Shown piece after piece: positions 45,779-59,277 of a stretch of 64,000 nucleotides of DNA. The stretch comes from Chamaelirium japonicum (lineage: Eukaryota; Streptophyta; Magnoliopsida; Liliales; Melanthiaceae), in contig CANTAL010000104.1 of assembly GCA_947650365.1 (NCBI GenBank), forward strand, positions 558,001-622,000. Direction: 5' to 3'. The position numbers and the translations under genes were made by a program. Below the pieces are notes generated by a model. It did not search any database, had not been told where the DNA came from, and saw only the letters and a list, made by a program, of their open reading frames with translations. The stretch's first letter is position 1. Every line of letters starts with the position of its first letter.

Positions 45779-48084
45779 TCGTACGAATGAATTCGAATGG
45801 ATCTTACGAATGAATTAGAATGGATCGTACGAATGAATTAGAATGGATCGTACGAATAAATTAGAATGGATACATTCGTGCGAATGAATTAGAATGGATC
45901 GGACGAATGAATTAGAATGGATCGTACGAATGAATTAGAATGGATCAAATGAATGAATTAGAATGGTTACATTCATGCGAATGAATTAGAATGGATCGTA
46001 TGAATGGATTAGAATGGATCGTACGAATGGATTAGAATGGATACATTCGTGCGAATGAATTAGAATGGATTGTATGAATGAATTTGAATGGATCGTACGA
46101 ATGAATTAGAATGGATCGTATGAGTGAATTAGAATGGATACGAAGGAATTAGAATGGATCGTACGAAGGAATTAGAATGGATCATACGAATGAAATAGAA
46201 TGGATCATACGAAGGAAATAGAATGGATCGTACGAAGGAATTAGAATGGATCGTACGAAGGAATTAGAATAAATCGTACGAATGAATTAGAATAGATATA
46301 TTCGTGCAAATGAATTAGAATGGATCGTATGAATGAATTAGAATGGATAGTATGAGTGAATTAGAACGGATAGTACGAATGAAGTAGAATGGATCGTATG
46401 AATGAATTAGAATGGATACATTAGTGCGAATGAATTTGAATGGATCGTATGAATGAATTAGAATAGATTGTGCGAATGAATTAGAATGGATCGTACGAAT
46501 AAATTAGAATGGATACATTCGTACGAATAAATTTGAATGGATTGTATGAATGAATTAGAATGGATCGTACGAATGAATTAGAATGGATCGTACGAATGAA
46601 TTGGAATAGATTGCGCGAAGGAATTAGAATGGATCGTGCGAATGAAATAGAATGGATACAAATGAATTAGAATGGATCATACGAATAAATTAGAATGACG
46701 ATCCATTCTTACTCATTAGTATGATCCATTCTAATTTAGTCGCATGAATGTATCCATTCTAATTCATTCGTACGTCTAATTCATTCGTACGGCCCATTCT
46801 AATTTATTCGCACAATCCATTCTATTTCATTCGTACGATCCATTCTTACTCATTCGTATGATCCATTATGGATACATTCGTGCGAATGATTTAGAATGGA
46901 TCATACGAATGAGTAAGAATGGATCGTACGAATGAAATAGAATGGATTGTGCGAATGAATTAGAATGGATCGTACGAATGAATTAGAATGGATCGTGTGA
47001 AAGAATTAGAATGGATTGTATGAATGAATTAGAATAGATCGTATGAATGAATTAGAATGGATCGTACGAATGAATTAGAATGGATCGTACGAATGAATTA
47101 GAATGGATCGTACGAATGAATTAGAATGGATACATTCGTGCGAATGAATTAGAATGGATACATTCGTGCGAAAGAATTAGAATAGATCGTATGAATGAAT
47201 TAGAATGGATCCTATGAATGAATTAGAATGGATCGTGCGAATGAATTAAAATGGATCGTACGAATGAATTAGAATGGATCGTGCTAATGAATTAGAATTG
47301 ATCGAACGAATGAATTAGCATGGATCGTGCTAATGAATTAGAATGGAACGTACGAATGAATTAGAATGGATCGTGTGAAAGAATTAGAATGGATTGTATG
47401 AATGAATTAGAATGAATTCGTTCGATCCATTCGAATTCATTCGCACGATCCATTCTAATTCATTCATACGATCCATTCTAATTCATTCATACAATCTATT
47501 CTAATTCTTTCACACGATCCATTCTAATTCATTCGTAGGATCCATTCTAATTCATTCGTACAATCTATTCTATTTCATTCGTACGATCCATTCTTACTCA
47601 TTCGTATGATCCATTCTAATTCATTCGGATAAATGTATCCATTCTAATTTATTCGTACGATCCATTCTAATTCATTCGTACGATCCATTCTAATTCATTC
47701 GTACGATCCATTCTTACTCATTCGTATGATCCATTCTAATTCATTCGTACGATCTATTCTAATTCATTCGTACGATCGATTCTAATTCATTCGCACTATT
47801 CATTCTAATTCATTCGTACGATCCATTCTAATTCATTCGTATGATCCATTCTAATTTATTCGTTCAAATATATCCATTCTAATTCATTCATACGATCCAT
47901 TCTAATTCATTCGCACGATCCATTCTAATTCATTCGCAAGAATGTATCCATTCTAATTCATTTGCATGATCCATTCTAATTCATTCCTATGATCTATTCT
48001 AATTCATTCGTACGATCTATTCTAATTCATTCTAATTCATTCGTACGATCCATTCTAATTTATTCGTATATTCCATTCTAATTC

Positions 48085-48768
48085 TACAGGTCCCCTAGCT
48101 TCGTGGACATTGGCTCTGACTCTGAGTCCTTCAGCTCGGAGTCGGAGGCCAAAGGGGCTAGGGCGGACCCTCCGAGCCCTCCAGTAGCCGGAGCTCGCCC
48201 AGGAGAGGCGCCAGCCCCCACTCCTTCTCCCGGCGTGCCGCCTCCTACCCACGCTCCGGGGGGTCCCAGCGCGGGCTCCTCTGCGGAGAAGGGGAGGGCG
48301 CCCTACTACGTGCGGCAGCTGCTGGGCCGCAACGTCTTCGTCCGAGCCCCCTTCGCTTCCATAAGCGAATGCCTGGCCGAGGTACCTCTTGCCCTCTCTG
48401 CCCTTACGCCAAAAATGTTAATTCTCGCTAACTTTTTCATCTTCCTTATGCAGGCGGAGAAACAGAGCCAGGCGCTGGCCGCGGAGGTCGCTGGAGCCGG
48501 GAAGGCGCTGGCCGCCTTGTTCGATGATTCCCTTTGGGGGTCTGAGCGCAAGGTGGACGAGCACATCCACGAGCTCCAGCGGGCTTCGCACGCCGTCGCT
48601 CTGAAAGAGGCGGAGGAGCTTCGGCAGAGGGTCGCGACCCTGGTGTCGGGCATGGCCGAGCTGGAGGCGTCCCAGCTCAAGTCCTCCGACGACCTCAAAA
48701 AGGCCGTGGTGGAGCGGGACGAGGCCGTCACTGCCAGAGAGGCCGCTAGGAAGGAGTTGTACGAATGA
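48085..48768 (+). pseudogene. Captured plant gene fragment, coiled-coil protein (transposon-like), copy 1
   Basis: This is a piece of a nuclear gene, not a complete gene. It holds an intron end (TACAG, 48085-48089), exon 48090-48381, intron 48382-48453 and exon 48454-48756. The exon frame begins one base in, reading SPSFVDIGSDSESFSSESE; an in-frame GTG at 48103 is not a credible start, and no ATG precedes it. The spliced peptide has an acidic/Ser-rich stretch, a Pro/Ala linker (about 45 residues), a short PYYVRQLLGRNVFVRAPF segment, then about 100 residues of charged heptad-like helix rich in Ala, Glu, Lys and Arg. The right end falls into satellite after KE, and the stop TGA (48766-48768) is satellite-derived. 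Architecture and composition resemble the C-terminal coiled coil of plant transposon-associated 'putative gypsy type transposase' proteins (from memory, weak). Exon GC is far above its surroundings. Upstream promoter, start and downstream exons are absent, so function is unlikely. Confidence 0.8.
48382..48453 (+). other. Spliceosomal intron, 72 bp, phase 0
   Basis: Begins GAG|GTACCT and ends TTATGCAG|GCG. A CTAAC branch-site match lies at 48428-48432, about 22 bases before the acceptor, followed by a T-rich tract. It is A/T-rich beside GC-rich exons. Its length is a multiple of three with no stop, so unspliced RNA would still read through as 24 hydrophobic residues (VPLALSALTPKMLILANFF and so on). 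Its presence shows the fragment was captured as DNA, not as a retrocopy. Confidence 0.85.
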
Positions 48769-49430
48769 ATTAGAATGGATCGTACGAATGAATTAGAATG
48801 GATCGTGTGAAAGAATTAGAATGCATTGTATGAATGAATTAGAATGGATCGTATGAATGAATTAGAACGGATCGTGCGAATGAATTCGAATGGATCACAT
48901 GATCCATTCGAATAGAATGGATCGTATGAATGAATTAGAATGGATTGTAGGAATGAATTAGAATGGATCGTATGAATGAATTAGAATGGATCGTGCGAAT
49001 GAATTAGAATGGATCGTACGAATGAATTAGAATGGATCGTACGAATGAATTAGAATGGATCATACGAATGAATTAGAATGGATTATACGAATGAGTAAGA
49101 ATGGATCGTACGAATGAAATAGAATGGATTGTACGAATGAATTAGAATGGATACATTCATGCGAATGAATTAGAATGGATCGGACGATTGAATTAGAATG
49201 GATCGTATGATTCATTCTAATCCATTCGTACGATCCATTCTAATACATTCGTACGATTCATGCTAATTCATTCACACGATCTATTCTAATTTATTCGTAT
49301 GATCCATTCTTATTCATTCGTACGATCCATTCTAATTCATTCGCAAAATCCATTCTAATTCATTCGTACAATCCATTCTAATTCATTCGTATGATCCATT
49401 CTAACTCATTCGGTGGATCCATTCTAATTC
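48757..49430. repeat. Satellite right of gene fragment, homologous to window start
   Basis: Plus to 49205, then minus. It aligns with 12-731 (TTGTACGAATG at 48757 and 12; CGGTGGATC at 49411 and 712). The window-start copy is 46 bp longer, the length of two monomers. At the window start the matching sequence is preceded by satellite; here it is preceded by exon. Confidence 0.88.
48884..48913. repeat. 30-bp perfect inverted repeat (13-4-13)
   Basis: Arms 48884-48896 and 48901-48913 with loop ACAT, about 130 bp right of the gene fragment. Confidence 0.93.
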
Positions 49431-52400
49431 ATTCATACGATCTATTCTAATTCATTCATACAATCCATTCTAATTCTTTCACATGATCCATTCTAATTCA
49501 TTCGTACGATCCATTCTAATTCATTCGTACGGTCCATTCTAATTCATTCGTACGATCCATTCTAATTCATTCGCTCGAATGTATCCATTCTAATCCATTC
49601 GTACAATCCATTCTAATCCATTCGTACGATCCATTCTAATTCATTCGCATGAATGTAACCATTCTAATTCATTCATTTGATCCATTCTAATTCATTCGTA
49701 CGATCCATTCTAATTCATTCGTCTGATCCATTCTAATTCATTCGTACGAATGTATCCATTCTAATTCATACGTACGATCCATTCTAATTCATTCGCACGA
49801 TCCATTCTAATTCATTCTTAGGATCCATTCTAATTTATTCATACGATCTATTCTAATTCTTTCGCACGAATGTATCCATTCTAATTCATTCGCACGAATA
49901 TATCCATTCGTACGATCCATTCTAATTCATTCGTACGATCCATTCTAATTCATTCATACAATCCATTCTAATTCATTTGCACGATCCATTCTAATTCACT
50001 CATACGATCCATTCTAATACATTCATACGATCCATTCTAATTCATTTGCACGAATATATCCATTCTAATTCATTCGTACGATCCATTCTAATTCATTCAT
50101 ATGATCCATTCTAATTCATTCATACGATCCATTCTAATTCATTCGAACGATCCATTCTAATTCATTCGTACAAATGTATCCATTCTAATTCATTCGTACG
50201 ATCCATTCTAATTCATTCGTACGATCCATTCTAATTCATTCGTAAGATCCATTCTAATTCATTCGTACGATCCATTCTAATTCATTCGTACGATCCATTC
50301 TAATTCATTCGTGAATGTATCCATTCTAATTCATTCATACGATCCATTCTAATTCATTCGTACGATCCATTCTAATTCATTCGTACGATCCATTCTAATT
50401 CATTCATACGATCTATTCTAATTCATTCATACAATCCATTCTAATTCTTTCACACGATCCATTCTAATTCATTCGTACGATCCATTCTAATTCATTCGCA
50501 CAATCCATTCTATCTCATTCGTACGATCCATTTTTACTCATTCGTATGATCCATTCTAATTCATTCGCACGAATGTATCCATAATGGATCATATGAATGA
50601 GTAAGAATAGATCGTACGAATGAAATAGAATGGATTGTGCGAATGAATTAGAATGGACCGTACGAATGAATTAGACGTACGAATGAATTAGAATGGATAC
50701 ATTCGTGCAAATAAATTAGAATGGATCATACGAATGAGTAAGAATGGATCGTCATTCTAATTCATTCGTATGATCCATTCTAATTCATTTGTATCCATTC
50801 TATTTCATTCGCACGATCCATTCTAATTCATTCGTGGTATCTATTCTAATTCATTCGTACAATCCATTCTTACTCATTCGTACGATCCATTCTAATTCAT
50901 TCATAGGATCCATTCTAATTCATTCATACAATCCATTCTAATTCATTCGCACGAATGTATCCATTCTAATTCATTCGTACGATCAGTTCTAATTCATTCA
51001 CAAAATCTATTCTAATTCATTCATACGATCCATTCTAATTCATTCGCACGAATGTATCTATTCTAATTCATTCGTACGATCCATTCTAATTCATTAATAT
51101 GATCCATTCTAATTCATTCGTACGATCCATTCTAATTCATATGCACAAAGGTATCAATTCTAATTCATTCGTACGATCCATTCTAATTCAGGATCGTACG
51201 AATGAATTAGAATGGATATATTCGTGCAAATGAATTAGAATGGATCGTATGAATGAATTAGATTGGATCGTATGAGTGAATTAGAACGGATAGTACGAAT
51301 GAAGTAGAATGGATCGTATGAATGAATTAGAATGGATACATTCGTGCGAATGAATTAGAATGGATCGTATGAATGAATTAGAATAGATTGTGCGAATGAA
51401 TTAGAATGGATCGTACGAATGAATTAGAATGGATACATTCGTGCGAATAAATTAGAATGGATTGTACGAATGAATTAGAATGGATCGTACGAATGAATTA
51501 GAATGGATCATACGAATGAATTAAAATAGATTGCGCGAATGAATTAGAATGGATCGTGCGAATGAAATAGAATGGATACAAATGAATTAGAATAGATCAT
51601 ACGAATGAATTAGAATGACGATCCATTCTTACTCATTCGTATGATCCATTCTAATTTATTCGCACGAATGTGTCCATTCTAATTCATTCGTACGTCTAAT
51701 TCATTCGTACGGTCCATTCTAATTCATTCGCACAATCCATTCTATTTCATTCGTACGATCCATTCTTACTCATTCGTATGATCCATTATGGATACATTCG
51801 TGCGAATGAATTAGAATGGATCATACGAATGAGTAAGAATGGATCGTACGAATGAAATAGAATGGATTGTGCGAATAAATTAGAATGGATCGTACGAATG
51901 AATTAGAATGGATCGTGTGAAAGAATTAGAATGGATTGTATGAATGAATTAGAATGGATCGTACGAATGAATTAGAATGGATCGTACGAATGAATTAGAA
52001 TGGATCGTACGAATGAATTAGAATGGATACATTCATGCGAATGAATTAGAATGGATACATTCGTGCGAAAGAATTAGAATAGATCGTATGAATGAATTAG
52101 AATGGATCCTATGAATGAATTAGAATGGATCGTGCGAATGAATTAGAATGGATCGTACGAATGAATTAGAATGGATCGTGCTAATGAATTAGAATTGATC
52201 GAATGAATGAATTAGCATGGATCGTGCTAATGAATTAGAATGGATCGTAAGAATGAATTAGAATGGATCAAATGAATGAATTAGAATGGTTATATTCATG
52301 CGAATGAATTAGAATGGATCATAAGAATGGATTAGAATGGATCGTACGAATGGATTAGAATGGATACATTCGAGCGAATGAATTAGAATGGATCGTACGA

Positions 52401-54941
52401 ATGAATTAGAATGGATCGTACGAATAAATTAGAATGGATACATTCGTCCGAATGAATTAGAATGGATCATACGAATGAGTAAGAATGGATCGTACGAATG
52501 AAATAGAATAGATTGTACGAATGAATTAGAATGGATTCGTACGAATGAATTAGAATGGATTAGAATAGATCGTGTGAAAGAATTAGAATGGATCGTACGA
52601 ATGAATTAGAATGGATCGTGCGAATGAATTAGAATGGATCGTACGAATGAATTAGAATGGATACATTTGTGCGAATGAATTAGAATGGATCGTACGAATG
52701 AATTAGAATGGATACATTCGTGCGAATGAATTAGAATGGATACATTCGTGCGAAAGAATTGGAATAGATCGTATGAATGAAATAGAATGGATCCTATGAA
52801 TGAATTAGAATGGATCGTGCGAATGAATTAGATTAGATCGTTCGAATGAATTAGATTGGATCGTGCTAATGAATTAGAATTGATCGAACAAATGAATTAG
52901 CATGGATCGTGCTAATGAATTAGAATGGAACGTACGAATGAATTAGAATGGATCGTGTGAAAGAATTATAATGGATTGTATGAATGAATTAGAATTAATT
53001 CGTACGATCCATTCGAATTCATTCGCACAATCCATTCTAATTCATTCATACAATCCATTCTAATTCATTCATACAATCCATTCTAATTCATTCATACAAT
53101 CCATTCTAATTCTTTCACACGATCCATTCTAATTCATTCGTAGGATCCATTCTAATTCATTCGTACAATCTATTCTATTTCATTCGTACGATCCATTCTT
53201 ACTCATTCGTATGATCCATTCTAATTCATTCGGATGAATGTATCCATTCTAATTTATTCGAACGATCCATTCTAATTCATTCGTACGATCCATTCTAATT
53301 CATTCACTCGAATGTATCTATTCTAATCCATTTGTACGATCCATTCTAATCCATTCGTACGATCCATTCATACGATCCATTCTAATTCATTCGTACGATC
53401 TATTCTAATTCATTCGTACGATCCATTCTAATTCATTCGCACGATCCATTCTAATTCATTCATAGGATCCATTCTAATTCATTCATACGATCTATTCTAA
53501 TTCTTTCGCACGAATGTATCCATTCTAATTCATTCGTACGATCCATTCTAATTCATTCGTACGATCCATTCTAATTCATTCGTACGATCCATTCTAATTC
53601 ATTCATACGATCTATTCTAATTCATTTATACAATCCATTCTAATTCTTTCACACGATCCATTCTAATTCATTCATATGATCCATTCTAATTCATTCGCAC
53701 GATCCATTCTAATTCATATGCACAAAGGTATCCATTCTAATCCATTCGTAGGATCCATTCTAATCCATTTGTACGATCCATTCTAATTCATTCGTACGAT
53801 CCATTCTAATTCATTCGCTCGAATGTATCCATTCTAATCCATTCGTACGATCCATTCCAATTCATTCGCATCATTGTAACCATTCTAATTCATTCATACG
53901 ATCCATTCTAATTCATTCGTACGATCCATTCTAATTCATTCGTACGATCCATTCTAATTCATTCGCACGAATGTATCCATTCTAATTCATTCATATGATC
54001 CATTCTAATTCATTTATACAATCCATTCTAATTCTTTCACACGATCCATTCTAATTCATTCGTACGATCCATTCTAATTCATTCGTACAATCCATTCTAA
54101 TTCATTCGCACGAATGTATCCATTCTAATTCATTCATATGATCCATTCTAATTCATTCGTACGATCCATTCTAATTCCTTCGTATGATCCATTCTAATTA
54201 ATTCGTACGATCTATTCTAATTCATTCGTACGAATGAATTAGAATGGATCGTACGAATGAATTAGAATAGCTCATACGAATGAATTAGAATGAATCGTAT
54301 GAATGAATTAGAATGGTTACATTCGTGCGAATGAATTAGAATAGATCGTACGGTTGAATTAGAATGGATCGTATGAATAAATTAGAATGGATCGTGGGAA
54401 TGAATTAGAATGGATCGTACGAATGAATTAGAATGGATCCACCGAATGAGTTAGAATGGATCATACGAATGAATTAGAATGGATTGTACGAATGAATTAG
54501 AATGGATTATGCGAATGAATTAGAATGGATCGTATGAATGAATTAGAATGGATCGTGCGAATGAATTAGCATGAATCGTACGAATGTATTAGAATGGATC
54601 GTACGAATGAATTAGAATGAATCGTACGATCCATTCTAATTCAATCGTCCGATCCATTCTAATTCATTCGCATGAATGTATCCATTCTAATTCATTCGTA
54701 CAATCCATTCTATTTCATTCGTACGATCCATTCTTACTCATTCATATGATCCATTCTAATTCATTCGTATGATCCATTCTAATTCATTCGTACAATCCAT
54801 TCTAATTCATTCGCACGATCCATTCTAATTCATTCACACGATCCATTCTAATTCATTCATACGATCCATTCTAATTCATTCCTACAATCCATTCTAATTC
54901 ATTCGCCCGATCCATTCTAATTCATTCATACGATCCATTCT

Positions 54942-54971
54942 ATTCGAATGGATCATGCGATCCATTCGAAT
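54942..54971. repeat. 30-bp perfect inverted repeat (13-4-13)
   Basis: 15-kb copy-2 counterpart of 39610-39639. Confidence 0.93.
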
Positions 54972-57900
54972 TCATTCGCACGATCCATTCTAATTCATTC
55001 ATACGATCCATTCTAATTCATTCATACAATGCATTCTAATTCTTTCGCACGATCCATTCTAATTCATTCATACGATCCATTCTAATTCATTCGTACGATC
55101 CATTCTAATTCACTCATACGATCCATTCTAATACATTCATACGATCCATTCTAATTCATTTGCACGAATATATCCATTCTAATTCATTCGTACGATCCAT
55201 TCTAATTGCTTCGTACGATCCATTCTAATTCATTCATACGATCTATTCTAATTCATTCGTACGATCCATTCTAATTCATTCGTACGATCCATTCTAATTC
55301 CTTCGTACGATCCATTCTAATTCCTTCGTACGATCCATTCTAATTCATTCATACAATCCATTCTAATTCTTTCACACGATCCATTCTAATTCATTCGTAC
55401 GATCCATTCTAATTCATTCGTGCAATCCATTCTATTTCATTCGTACGAGCCATTCTTACTCATTCGTACGATCCATTCTAATTCATTCACACGAATGTAT
55501 CCATTCGTACGAATGAATTAGAATAGATTGTACGAATGACTTAGAATGGATCGTACGAATGAATTAGAATGGATCGTACGAAGGAATTAGAATGGATCGT
55601 ACGAATGAATTAGAATGGATCGTACGAATGAATTAGAATAGATCGTACGAATGAATTAGAATGGATCGTACGAAGGAATTAGAATGGATCGTACGAATGA
55701 ATTAGAATGGATATATTCGTGCAAATGAATTAGAATGGATCGTATGAATGTATTAGAATGGATCGTATGAGTGAATTAGAATGGATCGTACGAATGAATT
55801 AGAATGGATCGTATGAATGAATTAGAATGGATACATTCGTGCGAATGAATTAGAATTGATCTTACGAATGAATTAGAATGGATCGTGCGAATGAATTAGA
55901 ATGGATCGTACGAATGAATTAGAATGGATCGTACGAATGAACTAGAACGGATACGTTCGTGCGAATGAATTAGAATGGATCGTATAAATGAATTAGAATG
56001 GATCATATGAATGAATTAGAATGGATCTTATGAATGAATTAGAATGGATCGTACGAATGAATTAGAATGGATCGTACGAATAAATTAGAATGGATACATT
56101 CGTGCGAATGAATTAGAATGGATCGGACGAATGAATTAGAATGGATCGTATGAACGAATTAGAATGGATCAAATGAATGAATTAGAATGGTTACATTCAT
56201 GCGAATGAATTAGAATGGATCGTACGAATGGATTAGAATGGATCGTACGAATGGATTAGAATGGATACATTCGAGCGAATTAATTAGAATTGATCGTACG
56301 AATGAATTAGAATGGATCGTACGAATGGATTAGAATAGATCCTATGAATGGATTAGAATGGATACCTTTGTGCATATGAATTAGAATGGATCGTACGAAT
56401 GAATTAGAATGGATCATATTAATGAATTAGAATGGATCGTACAAATGAATTAGAATGGATACATTCGTGCGAATAAATTAGAATGGATCGTGCGAATCCA
56501 TGAGACTGGATCGTGCGAATGAATAAGAACGGATCATACGAATGAATTAGAATGGATCGTACGAATTAATTAGAATGGATACATTCGTGCGAATGAATTA
56601 GAATGAATTGTATAAATGAATTAGAATGGATCGTACGAATGAATTAGAATGGATCATACGAATTAATTAGAATGGATAATATGAATGAATTAGAATGGAT
56701 CGTACGAATGAATTAGAATGGATCGTACGAATGAACTAGAATGGATCTTACGAATGAACTAGAATGGATACATTCGTGCGAATGAATTAGAATGGATCGT
56801 ATGAATGAATTAGAATGGATACATTCGTGTGAATGAATTAGAATGGATCGTATGAATGAATTAGAAGGATCGTATGAATGAATTAGAATAGATTTTGTGA
56901 ATGAATTAGAACTGATCGTACGAATGAATTAGAATGGATACATTCGTGCGAATGAATTAGAATGGATTTTATGAATGAATTAGAATGGATCCTATGAATG
57001 AATTAGAAAGGATCGTGCGAATGAATTAGAATGGATCGTACGAATGAATTAGAATGGATCGTGCTAATGAATTAGAATTGATCGAACGAATGAATTAACA
57101 AGGATCGTGCTAATGAATTAGAATGGAACGTACGAATGAATTAGAATGGATCGTGTGAAAGAATTAGAATGGATTGTATGAATGAATTAGAATGAATTCG
57201 TACGATCCATTCGAATTCATTCGCACGATCCATTCTAATTCATTCATACGATCCATTCTAATTCATTTATACAATCCATTCTAATTCTTTCACACGATCC
57301 ATTCTAATTCATTCGTAGGATCCATTCTAATTCATTCGTACAATCTATTCTATTTCATTCGTACGATCCATTTTTACTTATTCGTATGATCCATTCTAAT
57401 TCATTCGGACGAATGTATCCATTCTAATTTATTCGTACGATCCATTCTAATTCATTCGTACGATCCATTCTAATTCATTCGTAAGATCCATTCTAATTCA
57501 TTCGTCCGATCCATTCTAATTTATTCGCACGAATGTATCCATTCTAATTCATTCGTACGATCCATTCTAATTCATTCGTACGATCCATTCTAATTCATTC
57601 GTAAGATCCATTCTAATTCATTCGTACGATCCATTCTAATTCATTCGCACGAATGTATCCATTCTAGTTCATTCGTACGATCCATTCTAATTCATTCATA
57701 CAATCCATTCTAATTCATTCGCACGAATGTATCCATTCAAATTCATTCGTACGATCAGTTCTAATTCATTCACAAAATCTATTCTAATTCATTCATACGA
57801 TCCATTCTAATTCATTCACACGAATGTATCCATTCTAATTCATTCATACGATCCATTCTAATTCATTCGTACGATCCATTCTAATTCACTCATACGATCC

Positions 57901-59277
57901 ATTCTAATACATTCATACGATCCATTCTAATTCATTTGCACGAATATATCCATTCTAATTCATTCGTACGATCCATTCTAATTCCTTCGTACGATCCATT
58001 CTAATTCATTCGTACGATCTATTCTAATTCATTCGTACGATCCATTCTAATTCATTCGTACGATCCATTCTAATTCCTTCGTACGATCCATTCTAATTCA
58101 TTCGTACGATCCATTCTAATTCATTCATACAATCCATTCTAATTCTTTCACACAATCCATTCTAATTCATTCGCACGATCCATTCTAATTCATTCGTGCA
58201 ATCCATTTTATTTCATTCGTACGACCCATTCTTACTCATTCGTACGATCCATTCTAATTCATTCACATGAATGTATCCATTCGTACGAATGAATTAGAAT
58301 AGATTGTACGAATGAAATAGAATGGATCATACGAATGAATTAGAATGGATCGTACGAAGGAATTAGAATGGATCGTACGAATGAATTAGAATGGATCGTA
58401 CGAATGAATTAGAATAGATCATACGAATGAATTAGAATGGATCGTACGAATGAATTAGAATGGATCGTACGAATGAATTAGACTGGATCGTATGAATGAA
58501 TTTGAATGGATACATTTGTGCGAATGAATCTAAATGGATTGTATGAATGAATTACAATGGATCGTACGAATGAATTAGAATGGATCGTACGAATGAATTA
58601 GAATAGCTCATACGAATGAATTAGAATGAATCGTATGAATGAATTAGAATGGTTACATTCGTGCGAATGAATTAGAATAGATAGTACGAATGAATTAGAA
58701 TGGATCGTATGAATAAATTAGAATGGATCGTGGGAATGAATTAGAATGGATCGTACGAATGAATTAGAATGGATCCACCGAATGAGTTAGAATGGATGAT
58801 ACGAATGAATTAGAATGGATTGTACGAATGAATTAGAATGGATTATGCGAATGAATTAGAATGGATCGTATGAATGAATTAGAATGGATCGTGCGAATGA
58901 ATTAGCATGAATCGTACGAATGTATTAGAATGGATCGTACAAATGAATTAGAATGAATCGTACGATCCATTCTAATTCAATCGTCCGATCCATTCTAATT
59001 CATTCGCATGAATGTATCCATTCTAATTCATTCGTACAATCCATTCTTTGTCATTCGTACGATCCATTCTTACTCATTCGTATGATCCATTCTAATTCAT
59101 TCGTATGATCCATTCTAATTCATTCGTACGATCCATTCTAATTCATTCGCACGATCCATTCTAATTCATTAACACGATCCATTCTAATTCATTCATACGA
59201 TCCATTCTAATTCATTCCTACAATCCATTCTAATTCATTCGCCCGATCCATTCTAATTCATTCATACGATCCATTCT

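Larger units (their letters stand above)
1..48084. repeat. 23-bp satellite array, left arm (mixed orientation)
   Basis: Uninterrupted tandem array of a 23-bp unit. In the plus sense it reads GAATGAATTAG then AATGGATCGTAC; in the minus sense the window shows GTACGATCCATT then CTAATTCATTC. A 28-bp variant with ATACATTCGTGC is interspersed every few units. The unit is itself built on GAATG words and contains GATC and the palindrome CGTACG. Stops occur in every frame (TGA and TAG in GAATGAATTAG), and no gene is present anywhere in this stretch. Most variation falls on the two CpGs of CGTACG. Orientation reverses about 60 times in this arm. It ends abruptly at the gene fragment at 48085. The family is not one I recognise; the description rests directly on the sequence. 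Confidence 0.97.
41681..48084. repeat. Satellite unique to the 15-kb unit, left of the gene fragment
   Basis: Plus to 41846, minus to 42929, plus to 43607, minus to 44471, plus to 46697, minus to 46868, plus to 47420, minus to 48084. It contains the second copy of the 2.6-kb internal duplicate. The final minus block runs directly into the gene fragment: satellite match stops after CATTCTAATTC at 48084, and TACAG begins non-satellite DNA. No gene within the stretch. Confidence 0.92.
34094..49430 (+). repeat. 15.35-kb higher-order repeat, copy 1 (carries gene fragment)
   Basis: Offset to copy 2 is 15,337 bp at the start and 15,354 bp at the gene fragment. The unit comprises most of copy B of the 9.6-kb repeat, 41681-48084 satellite, the gene fragment and 48757-49430 satellite. 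Its boundary at 49430 joins the word CTCATTCGGTGG to the interior of the 9.6-kb repeat. The 15-kb duplication therefore happened after, and partly within, the 9.6-kb one. Confidence 0.92.

Noticed and set aside
1-48084. CRISPR array
   Set aside because: Short direct repeats are present, but there are no unique spacers; the units abut and occur in both orientations in a DNA with spliceosomal introns.
1-48084. Human-type satellite II/III, because of many GAATG/CATTC words
   Set aside because: The 23-bp unit with GATCGTAC and AATTA is different, and the exon-intron fragment looks plant-like; shared pentamers are expected in simple satellites.
48055-48252. Minus-strand open frame over the gene fragment (also 63409-63606)
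   Set aside because: It starts inside satellite, runs antisense to the exon and owes its length to high GC; the plus strand has splice signals and sensible protein composition.
48306-48731. Minus-strand open frame of 141 codons (also 63660-63920)
   Set aside because: Antisense shadow of the exon-intron-exon; it runs through the intron and has a Ser/Ala/Arg-rich composition typical of reversed GC-rich coding DNA.
48085-48756. Fragment carried by a transposon with its own ends
   Set aside because: No terminal inverted repeats, target-site duplication or Helitron-like end visible at 48085 or 48756; both borders pass straight into satellite.
48103-48768. Treating the plus-strand open frame as a complete 221-residue protein
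   Set aside because: It begins at GTG, includes a canonical intron that happens to be in frame, and takes its stop from satellite. It is a fragment.
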